Below, in pieces: positions 16,455-23,502 of a DNA stretch of 37,456 nucleotides (its first letter is position 1; each line of letters begins with the position of its first letter). The stretch comes from Bacteroidales bacterium (GTDB lineage Bacteria > Bacteroidota > Bacteroidia > Bacteroidales > Muribaculaceae): positions 1 to 37,456 of the forward strand of contig SFLG01000035.1 in the NCBI GenBank assembly GCA_004553485.1. Reading direction: 5' to 3'. Position numbers and translations under genes: made by a program. The notes beneath the pieces are model-generated. The model saw nothing but the letters and a program-made list of their open reading frames with translations. It was not told where the DNA came from and searched no databases.

Positions 16455-16599
16455 TAAATAATGAGGTATAACACACTTGAGTCTTAGTCTAAATAATAAT
16501 TTATCTTGAGACTTGTCTGACATGCCGGCCCATGGGCGAAGATGCTGCCACGGAGGTCGAGGACAAGAGACCCGGGTTTGAGTTTGCACCTCCCTTTTT
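16455..16599 (+). ncRNA. small structured RNA, 6S-like candidate
   Basis: A transcript of about 145 nt is bounded by a strong promoter and a T-run terminator. GAGGT at 16463-16467 can pair with ACCTC at 16588-16592. AGTCT (16486-16490) pairs with AGACT (16509-16513), and TTGTC (16514-16518) with GACAA (16562-16566). The result is a long, interrupted rod with an internal open region, the general form of 6S RNA, which in Bacteroidales is known as a distinct lineage-specific motif. I do not recognise the sequence with certainty and it could be another small RNA. It shows no RNase P or tmRNA signature motifs. Confidence 0.45.
16552..16599 (+). terminator. intrinsic terminator of the 16455 RNA
   Basis: GGAGGT (16552-16557) can pair with ACCTCC (16588-16593), followed by C and five T (16595-16599). 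The same ACCTC can instead pair with GAGGT at 16463, so the two helices exclude each other. Confidence 0.6.
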
Positions 16600-16605
16600 G
16601 CTGAA

Positions 16606-17000
16606 TAATAAAAGTCATTGGTGGCCTTAACAAGTCACTGACGGCCTTGAGGTTCGAAAGCCCGCCGTATGGCGGCAGGGTCCATCATCGACATTCTCCA
16701 CCGGCCCCGACCGGGTCCTAACCCACACACACAGAAAGAACTGATAACGTTTAGTTAGACATATATACTTGAATTTTGGTTATGAGGGAGGTGCGTTGCT
16801 GTGAAGCTGCGCACTTTCATTTTACCCATGAACTTGAGGGGAAGGGTAGCGGAGAGTTAGCAGGAACTTTTGTGTTTCAATGCCTTAGAGCTTATCGGAA
16901 CCGGATTGGCCGTTCGCGCCAAAAGCAGGCTCCCACACGGGCCTGCTATGGAAAGGCGGTTTTTAACCGCAGGCTAACGACTTTTAAAACAAGTGAGAAA
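16606..17000 (+). other. non-coding stretch with direct repeats and serial hairpins
   Basis: No convincing gene is present. Two imperfect 17-bp direct repeats (16613-16630 and 16634-16650, AAGTCANTGNNGGCCTT) are followed by a GCCGCC-type hairpin near 16672. Further hairpins follow: GTGCG/CGCAC (about 16790-16815), TACCC/GGGTA (about 16825-16850), TTGGC/GCCAA (about 16906-16923), AGCAGGC/GCCTGCT (about 16924-16948) and GCGGTT/AACCGC (about 16956-16970). The density of stems suggests a structured RNA. An open frame at 16782-17060 has no recognisable domain and runs into the ino1 terminator, so I do not call it a gene. Confidence 0.5.
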
Positions 17001-17035
17001 AACAAGGGCGCCGGCCTCGGGGGAGGCGGCGCCCT
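16990..17035 (-). terminator. intrinsic terminator of ino1
   Basis: AGGGCGCC with GGCCTC (17005-17018) pairs with 17023-17035 with one bulged G, around a 4-nt loop. On the minus strand the sequence TTGTTTTTCTC follows. It begins about 20 bp after the ino1 stop. Confidence 0.85.
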
Positions 17036-17056
17036 GTGGGTTATGTGGGGGTGTGA

Positions 17057-18397
17057 TTAGTCGATGGGTTCGTCGGCGGGGTAGCCGCCCATCTCGCGGA
17101 TGGCGTTCTTGAGCATGACGTACTGCTGGAAGAGGTGGTTTACGGGCACTTCGCCCTTGGTGTAGTCGTGCATGGGGCTCTTGAGGAAGAAGCTCAGGAA
17201 GCGCTGGGTGCCGTAGCGGCCGGCACGAGCGGCGAGGTCGCTGAGCAGAACGAGGTCAAGGCAGAGGGGAGCGGCGAGGATAGAGTCGCGGCAGAGGAAG
17301 TTGATCTTGATCTGCATGGGATAGCCCATCCAGCCGAAGATGTCGATGTTGTCCCAGCCCTCCTTGTTGTCGTTGCGGGGAGGATAGTAGTTGATGCGAA
17401 CCTTGTGGTAGTAGCCCTGGTGGTCGTTGTCCTCACCGCCGCAGTTTACGCCGTAGAGGTCGGGCTGGTTTTCGGGAACGAGGATGCTCTCGAGGGTCGA
17501 CAGCTTCGACACCTCTTTGGTGCGGAAGTTGGCGGGCTCGTCAAGCACGAGGCCGTCGCGGTTGCCGAGGATGTTGGTCGAGAACCAGCCGTTGAGGCCG
17601 AGGCAACGTGTGCCGATGATGGGAGCGAAGCCCGATTTTACCAGAGTCTGGCCGGTCTTGAAATCCTTGCCGGCGATAGGCATCTTGGTCTTCTCGGCCA
17701 GCTGCCACATAGCGGGGATGTCGACGGTGGTGTTGGGGGCACCCATGATGAAGGGAGCGCCTTCGGTGAGGGCGGCGTAGGCGTAGCACATCGAGGGAGC
17801 GATGTTCTCCTTGTCGTCAGCCTTCATGGCAGCCTCGAGGTCGGCCAGCTGATAGTGTACTTTCTCGTTGGGGTGAACGTAAACCTCGGTCGAAGCGGCC
17901 CAGAGAACGACGATGCGCGAGCAGTTGTTGGCTGCCTTGAAGTCGCGGATGTTCTTTCTGAGCTCCTCTACCATCTCCCAGCGGGTCTTGTTCTTCATCA
18001 CGTTGTCGCCGTGGAGGCGCTTGGCGTAGTTGACGTCGAAGGCGGCGGGCATGGGAACGATCTTCTCAAGCTCGTCCTTGACGGGGAGGATGTCCTTCTC
18101 GGTAAGAACCTCGGCGTGCATAGCGCTCTGGAAAGCGTTGGCGGGATAAACGTCCCAGGTGCCGAATACGATGTCGTTGAGGTCGGCGAGGGGCACGATG
18201 TCCTTGTAGTGCAGGTATTTCTTGTTGGCACCTTCGCCAACGCGCATTTTGTCGTACTGGGTCATTGAGCCGACAGGTTTGGCAAGACCTTTGCGTGCCA
18301 TCAGCACACCGGTCATGAACGTGGTGGAAACTGCGCCGCAGCCCACTACCAGAACGCCGAGTTTGCCGTCGGCGGGCTTTACGTTAGGATTGCTCAT
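17057..18397 (-). CDS. ino1: myo-inositol-1-phosphate synthase
   Basis: The enzyme converts glucose 6-phosphate to myo-inositol 1-phosphate using NAD. The 446-residue protein has the N-terminal Rossmann segment LGVLVVGCGAVSTTFMTGV, VVLWAASTEVYV, the catalytic-domain GKDFKTGQTLVKSGFAPI with its conserved lysines, and NILGNRDGLVLDEP. Some Bacteroidota use the product to make phosphatidylinositol-type lipids and inositol sphingolipids. The other inositol-lipid genes are not nearby, so the gene stands alone here. It has its own terminator and a leader of about 140 nt with a strong branched hairpin (18450-18527), suggesting RNA-level control. Confidence 0.95.
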   Translation of the reverse strand: MSNPNVKPADGKLGVLVVGCGAVSTTFMTGVLMARKGLAKPVGSMTQYDKMRVGEGANKKYLHYKDIVPLADLNDIVFGTWDVYPANAFQSAMHAEVLTEKDILPVKDELEKIVPMPAAFDVNYAKRLHGDNVMKNKTRWEMVEELRKNIRDFKAANNCSRIVVLWAASTEVYVHPNEKVHYQLADLEAAMKADDKENIAPSMCYAYAALTEGAPFIMGAPNTTVDIPAMWQLAEKTKMPIAGKDFKTGQTLVKSGFAPIIGTRCLGLNGWFSTNILGNRDGLVLDEPANFRTKEVSKLSTLESILVPENQPDLYGVNCGGEDNDHQGYYHKVRINYYPPRNDNKEGWDNIDIFGWMGYPMQIKINFLCRDSILAAPLCLDLVLLSDLAARAGRYGTQRFLSFFLKSPMHDYTKGEVPVNHLFQQYVMLKNAIREMGGYPADEPID

Positions 18398-18449
18398 TTG
18401 TCGTAAATTTTGTTTAGATTATTAGTTTTTTGATATTTATCATGGTTGG

Positions 18450-18527
18450 CAGCCGACGATAAATCAGGCACCGCAGGGGCCCCGGTCCCCGTCGTAAGGG
18501 GTCTGCGGCCGATGCGGAAGTCGGCTG
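18450..18527 (-). promoter_or_regulatory. structured 5' leader of ino1
   Basis: CAGCCGAC (18520-18527 on the minus strand) pairs perfectly with GTCGGCTG (18450-18457), closing a 78-nt domain. Inside, CCGCAG/CTGCGG (18503-18508 with 18471-18476) and CCCC/GGGG (18498-18501 with 18487-18490) form an inner arm. Just before the start codon TGATTTATC (18458-18466) can pair with GATAAATATCA (18431-18441), a structure that would compete with the outer stem. The layout is that of a cis-regulatory RNA. I cannot assign it to a known class. Confidence 0.5.
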
Positions 18528-18544
18528 TTTTAATTTTCAGCGCC

Positions 18545-18552
18545 CAAAATTA
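18545..18552 (-). promoter_or_regulatory. -7 box upstream of ino1
   Basis: TAATTTTG on the minus strand, about 150 nt before the ino1 ATG and just ahead of the structured leader. No TTTG at the normal -33 distance. The 18553-18718 stretch beyond is AT-rich and shows no gene. Confidence 0.5.
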
Positions 18553-18718
18553 CACATACTTTTTGAAACGGAGTAAGAATTTTAGACCAAAAAAGCACCA
18601 ATTTTGCAAATAAACACTAAAATAAGTGTATGTCTGTTAATAATTGCCCTTTTGGAACACTTTTGGAGCCAAAAGAGTTAATGAATGCAAAGCACGTATA
18701 TCTCACCTGATTTTTTCA

Positions 18719-18726
18719 TACTTTTG
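18719..18726 (+). promoter_or_regulatory. -7 box upstream of the SlyD-like gene
   Basis: TACTTTTG lies 141 nt before the ATG at 18868. A clear -33 TTTG is missing. The leader contains a GGCCCGGC/GCGGGCC-type hairpin near 18799-18815. Confidence 0.45.
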
Positions 18727-18867
18727 CCCGCGTGAGGCGAACAAATCGGCATACTGTTTGTTGTAGTTGTGATGTGCCGAACGCTGTAACACACGGTGGC
18801 CCGGCATGTGCGGGCCGGTGTGGCCCCCACGTCAATCATTAAACACATTGATATAATATAGACAATC

Positions 18868-19455
18868 ATGACAAACGAACAGAACCAGAAAATCACCCCC
18901 GGCAAGTATGCCGAGATAACATATAACCTCTACACCGAAGAGGCTGACGGCTCGGCCAAGCTCGTGCATCAGGTCGATGCCGACAACCCCGAGCGTCTGG
19001 TGTTCGGTGTGACGCAGGGCATGATAGAGCCCCTCGAGAAGGCTCTGGACGGCCTCACCGTCGGCGACAGCTTCAGCGTCAAGGTCACCTCGGACGAGAG
19101 CTTCGGCCCCCGCGACCCCGAGAAAATTGTCACCCTCGACAAGGAAATCTTCCTCATCGACGGCAAGTTTGACAAAGACCGCATCTTTGTGGGCGCCGCC
19201 GTGCCCATGATGACCGCCGAGGGCTTCCGCATCACCGGCATCGTCAAAGAAATCACCGACGACAAGGTGACGATGGACTTCAACCACCCGCTGGCCGGCC
19301 GCAACGTGCGTTTTGACGGCACCGTCGTCACCGTCCGCGACGCCACCGAGGAGGAGCTACACCCCGTCCAGGGCTGCGGCGGATGCCAGGGCGGCAGCTG
19401 CGACGGCTGCGGCTCGGGCGACTGCGGCTGCGGCGACGGCTGCGGTTGCAAATAA
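18868..19455 (+). CDS. SlyD-like FKBP-type peptidyl-prolyl isomerase with cysteine-rich tail
   Basis: This 195-residue protein has the SlyD layout: an FKBP domain split by an insert-in-flap chaperone domain (about 75-130), with LVFGVTQGMIEPLEKALDGL (45-63) and MDFNHPLAGRNVRFD (136-150) as the diagnostic segments. It catalyses prolyl isomerisation and acts as a chaperone in the cytoplasm. In E. coli SlyD the C-terminal tail is rich in His and binds nickel. Here the tail has eight cysteines (170, 173, 178, 181, 186, 188, 192, 194) in Gly/Asp-rich sequence and no His, suggesting a soft metal such as zinc or copper. It has its own presumed promoter and is followed by a hairpin. Confidence 0.93.
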   Translation: MTNEQNQKITPGKYAEITYNLYTEEADGSAKLVHQVDADNPERLVFGVTQGMIEPLEKALDGLTVGDSFSVKVTSDESFGPRDPEKIVTLDKEIFLIDGKFDKDRIFVGAAVPMMTAEGFRITGIVKEITDDKVTMDFNHPLAGRNVRFDGTVVTVRDATEEELHPVQGCGGCQGGSCDGCGSGDCGCGDGCGCK

Positions 19456-19462
19456 TTCAAAT

Positions 19463-19487
19463 TTTAAAGCTCTCATGGAGCTTTAAA
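19463..19487 (+). terminator. hairpin after the SlyD-like gene
   Basis: TTTAAAGCTC (19463-19472) pairs perfectly over 10 bp with 19478-19487; the loop is 5 nt. GTTTGGTGTTTAT follows, moderately T-rich. Confidence 0.65.
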
Positions 19488-19496
19488 GTTTGGTGT

Positions 19497-19618
19497 TTAT
19501 GGGTTTATAGGTTTATGGGCTTATCGCTTATCAGAGGTATCAGAGCTATCTCGGTCGGCCTCACATACGCCACATAAATAACATAAATAACATACACCCC
19601 ATAAACCCCATCCCCCCA
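19497..19618. repeat. two 9-bp-period repeat blocks flanking a short unique core
   Basis: Near 19497-19530 the words TTTATGGGT, TTATAGGTT and TATGGGCTT repeat at about 9 nt. At 19574-19618 the units ATAAATAAC (twice), ATACACCCC, ATAAACCCC and ATCCCCCCA repeat at exactly 9 nt. Together they fill most of the 217-bp spacer between the SlyD-like gene and the small lipoprotein. Confidence 0.75.
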
Positions 19619-19672
19619 TCCCCCGACCTTGTAAAAGAAATTTTACATAACTACATAATAAATTTCACAATT

Positions 19673-19954
19673 ATGAAAAAGATTTTATTCTTCGCTGCCG
19701 CTCTGGCAGTGGTTTCGCTCACATCCTGCGGCTCCGGTAACAAAGAAGCCGAAGGCACTGACACCACCAATCATGAAGTCGGTGGCACTCCCGCTGCTGT
19801 TAATGACAACAAGGGTGTCAACATCCCCGCCGGCGTTGATACTATCCTTTCGGCAGAGGGCGTAATCACCGGTTACGTCGACGCCAACGGCGACACCACA
19901 ATGGTTGCCGAGATCGCAGAGTCGGAGTCGGTTGTGCCCGTTGCCAACAACTGA
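19673..19954 (+). CDS. small hypothetical lipoprotein
   Basis: This 93-residue protein starts with a lipoprotein signal (MKKILFFAAALAVVSLTSC, lipidated Cys at 19). The remaining 74 residues are polar and rich in Thr, Glu, Gly and Val, with no domain I recognise; DTILSAEGVITGYVDANGD is the most structured-looking part. Codon use is less GC-rich than in neighbours. A strong intrinsic terminator follows 16 bp after the stop, so it is probably a single-gene transcript. No promoter with a full TAnnTTTG was found; the upstream TAAATTTC at about 19659 is close to it. Confidence 0.82.
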   Translation: MKKILFFAAALAVVSLTSCGSGNKEAEGTDTTNHEVGGTPAAVNDNKGVNIPAGVDTILSAEGVITGYVDANGDTTMVAEIAESESVVPVANN

Positions 19955-19970
19955 TTTTAGCGCGAAAACA

Positions 19971-20013
19971 AAAAACGCGCGGAGGAAAACAAACAGCCTC
20001 CGTGCGTTTTTTT
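19971..20013 (+). terminator. intrinsic terminator of the small lipoprotein gene
   Basis: A 15-bp stem with one G-T pair (19971-19985 with 19997-20011), an 11-nt loop and a run of seven T. Confidence 0.9.
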
Positions 20014-20097
20014 GTTGTTATATGGCTGCGAAACTGCCGATAAACTTGTAAATTTGCACCAACGGACGCAACCCGTCCTCCGCAAAGGCCGTTACCA

Positions 20098-20208
20098 CCC
20101 CCTTTCCCCGGTTGTCAAGGGCCCCCCTTTCCCCGGTTGTCAAGGGCCACCTCTTCCCCCGGTTGTTAAGGGTGCCACCCTTTCCTCCGGTTGTCAAAGG
20201 TGCCTCCC
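20098..20208 (+). repeat. four tandem copies of a 24-28-bp hairpin-forming unit
   Basis: Four degenerate copies of CCCTTTCCCCGGTTGTCAAGGG plus 2-6 linking bases lie head to tail. Each copy begins with CCCTT and ends with AAGGG or a close variant, so each can fold into its own small hairpin. The rest of the 440-bp spacer before mscL (20209-20394) holds only a GCGAGC/GCTCGC hairpin near 20218-20233, and no gene or clear promoter was seen. Confidence 0.78.
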
Positions 20209-20394
20209 GGTTCTGTGCGCGAGCTTTAGCTCGCCACGCTATGCCTCCTCGCTCCGCTCAGGTGCGCTTTGCCCGGCCGGGCCTCCGGTGGCCGCGACGT
20301 GCCCTCTGTACCGACAATTCACTAACCCAACCTCCCCCGTCCCGACGCCGAGGGCTACCCTTTGGCAGACGGGGCCAATAACACCAATAATCTT

Positions 20395-20829
20395 ATGTCG
20401 TTTATTAAAGATTTCAAAGCTTTCGCACTCAAGGGCAATGTGATAGACATGGCCATCGGTGTCATCATCGGTGGCGCTTTCGGCAAAATTGTCAGCTCGC
20501 TGGTCAATGACATCATCATGCCCCTCATCTCCGTTCTCACCGGCAACGAGGGCTTCGAGAACATGAAGTATGTCATCAAGGAGGGCACGGCCGCCGCTCC
20601 CGGCGTCGAGGCCGTCGAGGAGGTCGCCGTCAACTATGGCGTCTTCATTATGAACGTCGTCGACTTCTTCATCATCGCCCTCAGCATCTTCGTCGCCCTT
20701 CGCGTGACCATGAAGTTGGTCAACAAGGAGAAGAAAGAAGAGGCCGCCGCTCCCGCCGGCCCCAGCACCGAAGAGCTGCTGACCCAAATCCGCGACCTCC
20801 TTGCCAAAAAAGAGGGCGAGGCCAAATAA
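20395..20829 (+). CDS. mscL: large-conductance mechanosensitive channel MscL
   Basis: MscL forms a pentameric pore in the inner membrane that opens under osmotic downshock. The 144-residue protein has the signature N-terminus (MSFIKDFKAFALKGNVIDMA), the first membrane helix with its Gly-rich pore face (AIGVIIGGAFGKIVSSLVND), a periplasmic loop, the second helix around 80-102 and a charged C-terminal helix ending in Lys/Glu. I chose the ATG at 20395; the frame also opens at a TTG at 20362, but the family start fits the ATG. aroK begins 27 bp downstream and the two are probably co-transcribed. Confidence 0.96.
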   Translation: MSFIKDFKAFALKGNVIDMAIGVIIGGAFGKIVSSLVNDIIMPLISVLTGNEGFENMKYVIKEGTAAAPGVEAVEEVAVNYGVFIMNVVDFFIIALSIFVALRVTMKLVNKEKKEEAAAPAGPSTEELLTQIRDLLAKKEGEAK

Positions 20830-20856
20830 CAGCCCCGACGATAGGCTGACGTCGCG

Positions 20857-21492
20857 ATGCACGAAGACAAACTGACAGCCGGAGCACAGGGCGTGCCCCC
20901 GGAGGCCGCGCCCGCAAAGGCTGCGACCCCGGAGGCTGTGACCCTTGACCGGCCCGTCTTTCTGACGGGGTTCATGGGTTGCGGCAAGACCACCCTCGGC
21001 CGTGCCGTGAGTGCGCTGTGCGGCATAGAGTTCGTCGACCTCGACGAGGCCGTAGAGCAGCGCGCCGGCCTCACCGTCAGCGAGATTTTCGCGCGCCACG
21101 GCGAGGCGGCCTTCCGTCAGCTCGAACGTGACGAGCTGCAGCGGCAGAGCCGCCGCCCCGTGTTGATAGCCTGCGGCGGCGGCACGCCCTGCCAGCCCGG
21201 GATGGCCGGGCTGATGGGCACCCTGGGCACCGTGGTGTGGCTTAGGGCCGACACCGACGTGCTGGTGCGGCGTCTGCTCGAGTTCGGGGCGACACGCCCC
21301 TTGGTGGCCGGCAAGGACGAGGCGCAGCTGCGCGACTTCGTCGCCGAGACGCTGGCCCGTCGCGCCCCCTTCTATGCCCGCTGCGGGCATATCTTTGACT
21401 CGTCGCGCCTCGAGACACTCGAGCAGGTCGACAGCTCGGCCCGCGAGTTCATCCGCCGCTTCCTGCAAAATAATCCCCGTAAAGACCTATGA
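20857..21492 (+). CDS. aroK: shikimate kinase with N-terminal extension
   Basis: Shikimate kinase phosphorylates shikimate at O3 in the route to chorismate and aromatic amino acids. The 211-residue protein has Walker A GFMGCGKTT at 38-46, DLD at 61-63 for Mg and shikimate, FRQLE at 86-90, the GGG turn at 107-109 and a lid with RPLVAG. A 30-residue Ala/Pro-rich extension precedes the kinase domain; Bacteroidota enzymes usually start near the LTGFMG strand, so the true start may lie downstream, but no good internal ATG is available before it. Its stop overlaps the start of the next gene (ATGA). Confidence 0.93.
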   Translation: MHEDKLTAGAQGVPPEAAPAKAATPEAVTLDRPVFLTGFMGCGKTTLGRAVSALCGIEFVDLDEAVEQRAGLTVSEIFARHGEAAFRQLERDELQRQSRRPVLIACGGGTPCQPGMAGLMGTLGTVVWLRADTDVLVRRLLEFGATRPLVAGKDEAQLRDFVAETLARRAPFYARCGHIFDSSRLETLEQVDSSAREFIRRFLQNNPRKDL

Positions 21493-22685
21493 CACTGTCA
21501 TCATCAGAGCGCATACCCCTCGAGCAACTGTTTGCCGTAGCCACCGGCAAGCGCGCCCTCACCGTGGGCATCCCGGCACCCGAAGGCCCCGCACGCCGTT
21601 TCCCCCTCACCCCCGAAGGGGCGGCGATGCTGACGGCACGCGAGATTGACGTCCGCATCGAGAAGGGCGCCGGCGCCGCAATACACTACACCGACACCCG
21701 CTACATCCAGGCCGGGGCGCGTATAGTAAGCCGCGCCGAGGCCTTTGCCTGCGACATCGTCATCTGCCTGTCGCCTCTCAACCCCGAAGACGCGCGGCGT
21801 CTGCGCCGGGGCGCCCTGCTGCTCACCGTCCTCGACGCCCTGATGACCTCGCCGGCGGTGGCGCTGCTGCTGGAGAAGCAGGTGGTGACAATAGCGCTCG
21901 ACCTCATTGCCGACAACGAGGGCCACGCGCCCTTTGCCGACGTCCTCAACGAGATTGACGGACGTGCGGCGATGGCTGTGTCGTCGGCGCTCCTCGCCGA
22001 TGCCGAGGCCGGAAAAGGCATTTTGCTTGGCGGAGTGGCCGGCATCATCCCCTGCGAGGTGACCGTCATCGGCGCCGGCATAGGCGGTATGTCGGCGGCA
22101 CGCTCGGCGATGGGGATGGGCGCGCTGGTGCGTATGTTCGACTCGGACGTCTACCGTCTGCGCCGCGCCGCCGAGCGCCTGGGCCCGGGAGTGGTGACCT
22201 CGTCGATGCACCCGCGCGTACTGGTCAACGCCCTGCGCACGGCCGACGTGGTGGTGGCCAGCCAGACCAATCCCCCGCACGCCTTTGACAGCGATGTGGT
22301 GGAGCGCATGAAGGAGGGCGTGATAACGATATACCTCGACGGCTACGGCATGCCGTCGGCGACGCCGATGTTCCCGTCGATGCCGATAGCCGACCTGGCC
22401 TCGTCGCGCCGCCGCATCCGCCAGGACGCCGACAGTCCCCGCGTATGCTATGTCAACGCCGCCGGCACCGTGCCGCGCACCGTCGCAATGGCGCTGAGCA
22501 ACACCTTCAACGGCATGTTCACCGACATCGCCGGCTGCGGCGGGTCGACCTCCAACACCCTCAAAATCAATGCCGGTATGCGTCGCGCCGTGTGCACCTT
22601 CCTGGGCAAGCCCGTCAACGTTGTCGTGGCGCGCGCCCTTGGCATGCGGCCCGTCGATATCAACCTGCTGCTGCAGTTCTCCTGA
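21489..22685 (+). CDS. alanine dehydrogenase/transhydrogenase-alpha-like protein, catalytic residues altered
   Basis: This 398-residue protein has the two-domain fold of alanine dehydrogenase and the alpha subunit of NAD(P) transhydrogenase. The NAD-binding GAGIGG is at 195-200 and a ribose-binding acidic residue occurs in MFDSD. The N-terminal E..RRFPLTPEGA segment is conserved. The catalytic Lys and His of true alanine dehydrogenases (VKVKEP and YLHLA) are replaced: the matching parts read VICLSP (91-96) and TVLDAL (113-118). It may therefore be a different dehydrogenase or a non-catalytic NAD-binding protein. It overlaps aroK by 4 bp and is followed by rnhA. The start ATG is set by the overlap. 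Confidence 0.85.
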   Translation: MTLSSSERIPLEQLFAVATGKRALTVGIPAPEGPARRFPLTPEGAAMLTAREIDVRIEKGAGAAIHYTDTRYIQAGARIVSRAEAFACDIVICLSPLNPEDARRLRRGALLLTVLDALMTSPAVALLLEKQVVTIALDLIADNEGHAPFADVLNEIDGRAAMAVSSALLADAEAGKGILLGGVAGIIPCEVTVIGAGIGGMSAARSAMGMGALVRMFDSDVYRLRRAAERLGPGVVTSSMHPRVLVNALRTADVVVASQTNPPHAFDSDVVERMKEGVITIYLDGYGMPSATPMFPSMPIADLASSRRRIRQDADSPRVCYVNAAGTVPRTVAMALSNTFNGMFTDIAGCGGSTSNTLKINAGMRRAVCTFLGKPVNVVVARALGMRPVDINLLLQFS

Positions 22686-22708
22686 GCGCGGCAAAGCAAT
22701 CTATCGCA

Positions 22709-23374
22709 ATGGCAAACAGACAAGGAAAATTCTACGTCGTGTGGGAAGGACGCGCCCCCGGCATCTACCGCGACTGGGACGAGTGCAAGGCCCAGATTGA
22801 GAACTGGCCGGGCGCCAAGTACAAGTCGTTCCCCGACCAGGACAGCGCCACCGAGGCCTTCCGCAGCGACCCCGGCGCCTTCCTGATATACAAGGCGATG
22901 GCACGTCACGCCAAGGCCGAGGCCGAGGCGGGACGGCGGGTCGACTATGCCTCAAACCCCGCCATCGCCGCCGGCGCATGGGCCGTCGACGCCGCCTGCT
23001 CGGGCAACCCCGGGCCGATGGAGTACCGCTGCGTGCGCATCGACGACGGCGCCGAGGTGTTTCATCTCGGACCCCTTGCCGACGGCACCAACAACATCGG
23101 CGAATACCTGGCGATAATCCACGCCGCCGCCCTGCTGGCGCAGAGGGGCGACACGCGCACGCCCATCTACAGCGACAGCCGCACGGCCCTTGCCTGGGTG
23201 CGCAACCGCGGCGCCCGCACAAAGCTCGAGCACACGGCACGCAACGCGCGCATCTTCGAGCTCCTTGCCCGTGCCGATCGCTGGATACAGACCCACACCA
23301 TCGTCAACCCGCTGCTGAAGTGGGACACCGACAACTGGGGCGAAATCCCCGCCGACTTCGGCCGCAAACACTGA
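22709..23374 (+). CDS. rnhA: ribonuclease H1 with N-terminal viroplasmin/HBD domain
   Basis: RNase HI cuts RNA in RNA-DNA hybrids. The 221-residue protein starts with a viroplasmin-like hybrid-binding domain (KFYVVWEGRAPGIYRDWDEC, residues 7-26, through about 52). After a linker, the catalytic domain carries Asp94, Glu132 in NNIGEYLA, Asp156 in YSDSRTALAW and Asp216 in WGEIPADF, the expected DEDD set. The frame is open upstream to 22445, but that part is a shadow of the preceding gene; the ATG at 22709 fits the domain start. The next gene on this strand is the orphan terminase, which has its own promoter. Confidence 0.95.
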   Translation: MANRQGKFYVVWEGRAPGIYRDWDECKAQIENWPGAKYKSFPDQDSATEAFRSDPGAFLIYKAMARHAKAEAEAGRRVDYASNPAIAAGAWAVDAACSGNPGPMEYRCVRIDDGAEVFHLGPLADGTNNIGEYLAIIHAAALLAQRGDTRTPIYSDSRTALAWVRNRGARTKLEHTARNARIFELLARADRWIQTHTIVNPLLKWDTDNWGEIPADFGRKH

Positions 23375-23444
23375 CCGTCGCGGCTGCGGCATGGTGCGTT
23401 TGCGCCGGTGATTATTGCGGGGATGCGGGGGCGGTGGAAGACTG

Positions 23445-23476
23445 TTGACACGGGGGCGGAGACTGTCGTAACTTTG
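23445..23476 (+). promoter_or_regulatory. promoter for the orphan terminase gene
   Basis: TAACTTTG (23469-23476) is preceded after 20 nt by TTGA (23445-23448), close to the -33 consensus. The ATG at 23503 is 27 nt downstream. The gene thus has a host-type promoter of its own. Confidence 0.65.
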
Positions 23477-23502
23477 CGGGCAAAACCTTTTATCGACAGT
23501 CT

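Noticed and set aside
16455..17000. RNase P RNA or tmRNA
   Set aside because: The GAGGAAAGUCC and ACAGAA motifs of RNase P, and the tag frame plus tRNA-like ends of tmRNA, are absent on both strands.
16782..17060. Possible 90-residue protein gene
   Set aside because: No domain, no signal peptide, passes through several hairpins and the ino1 terminator; better explained as non-coding sequence.
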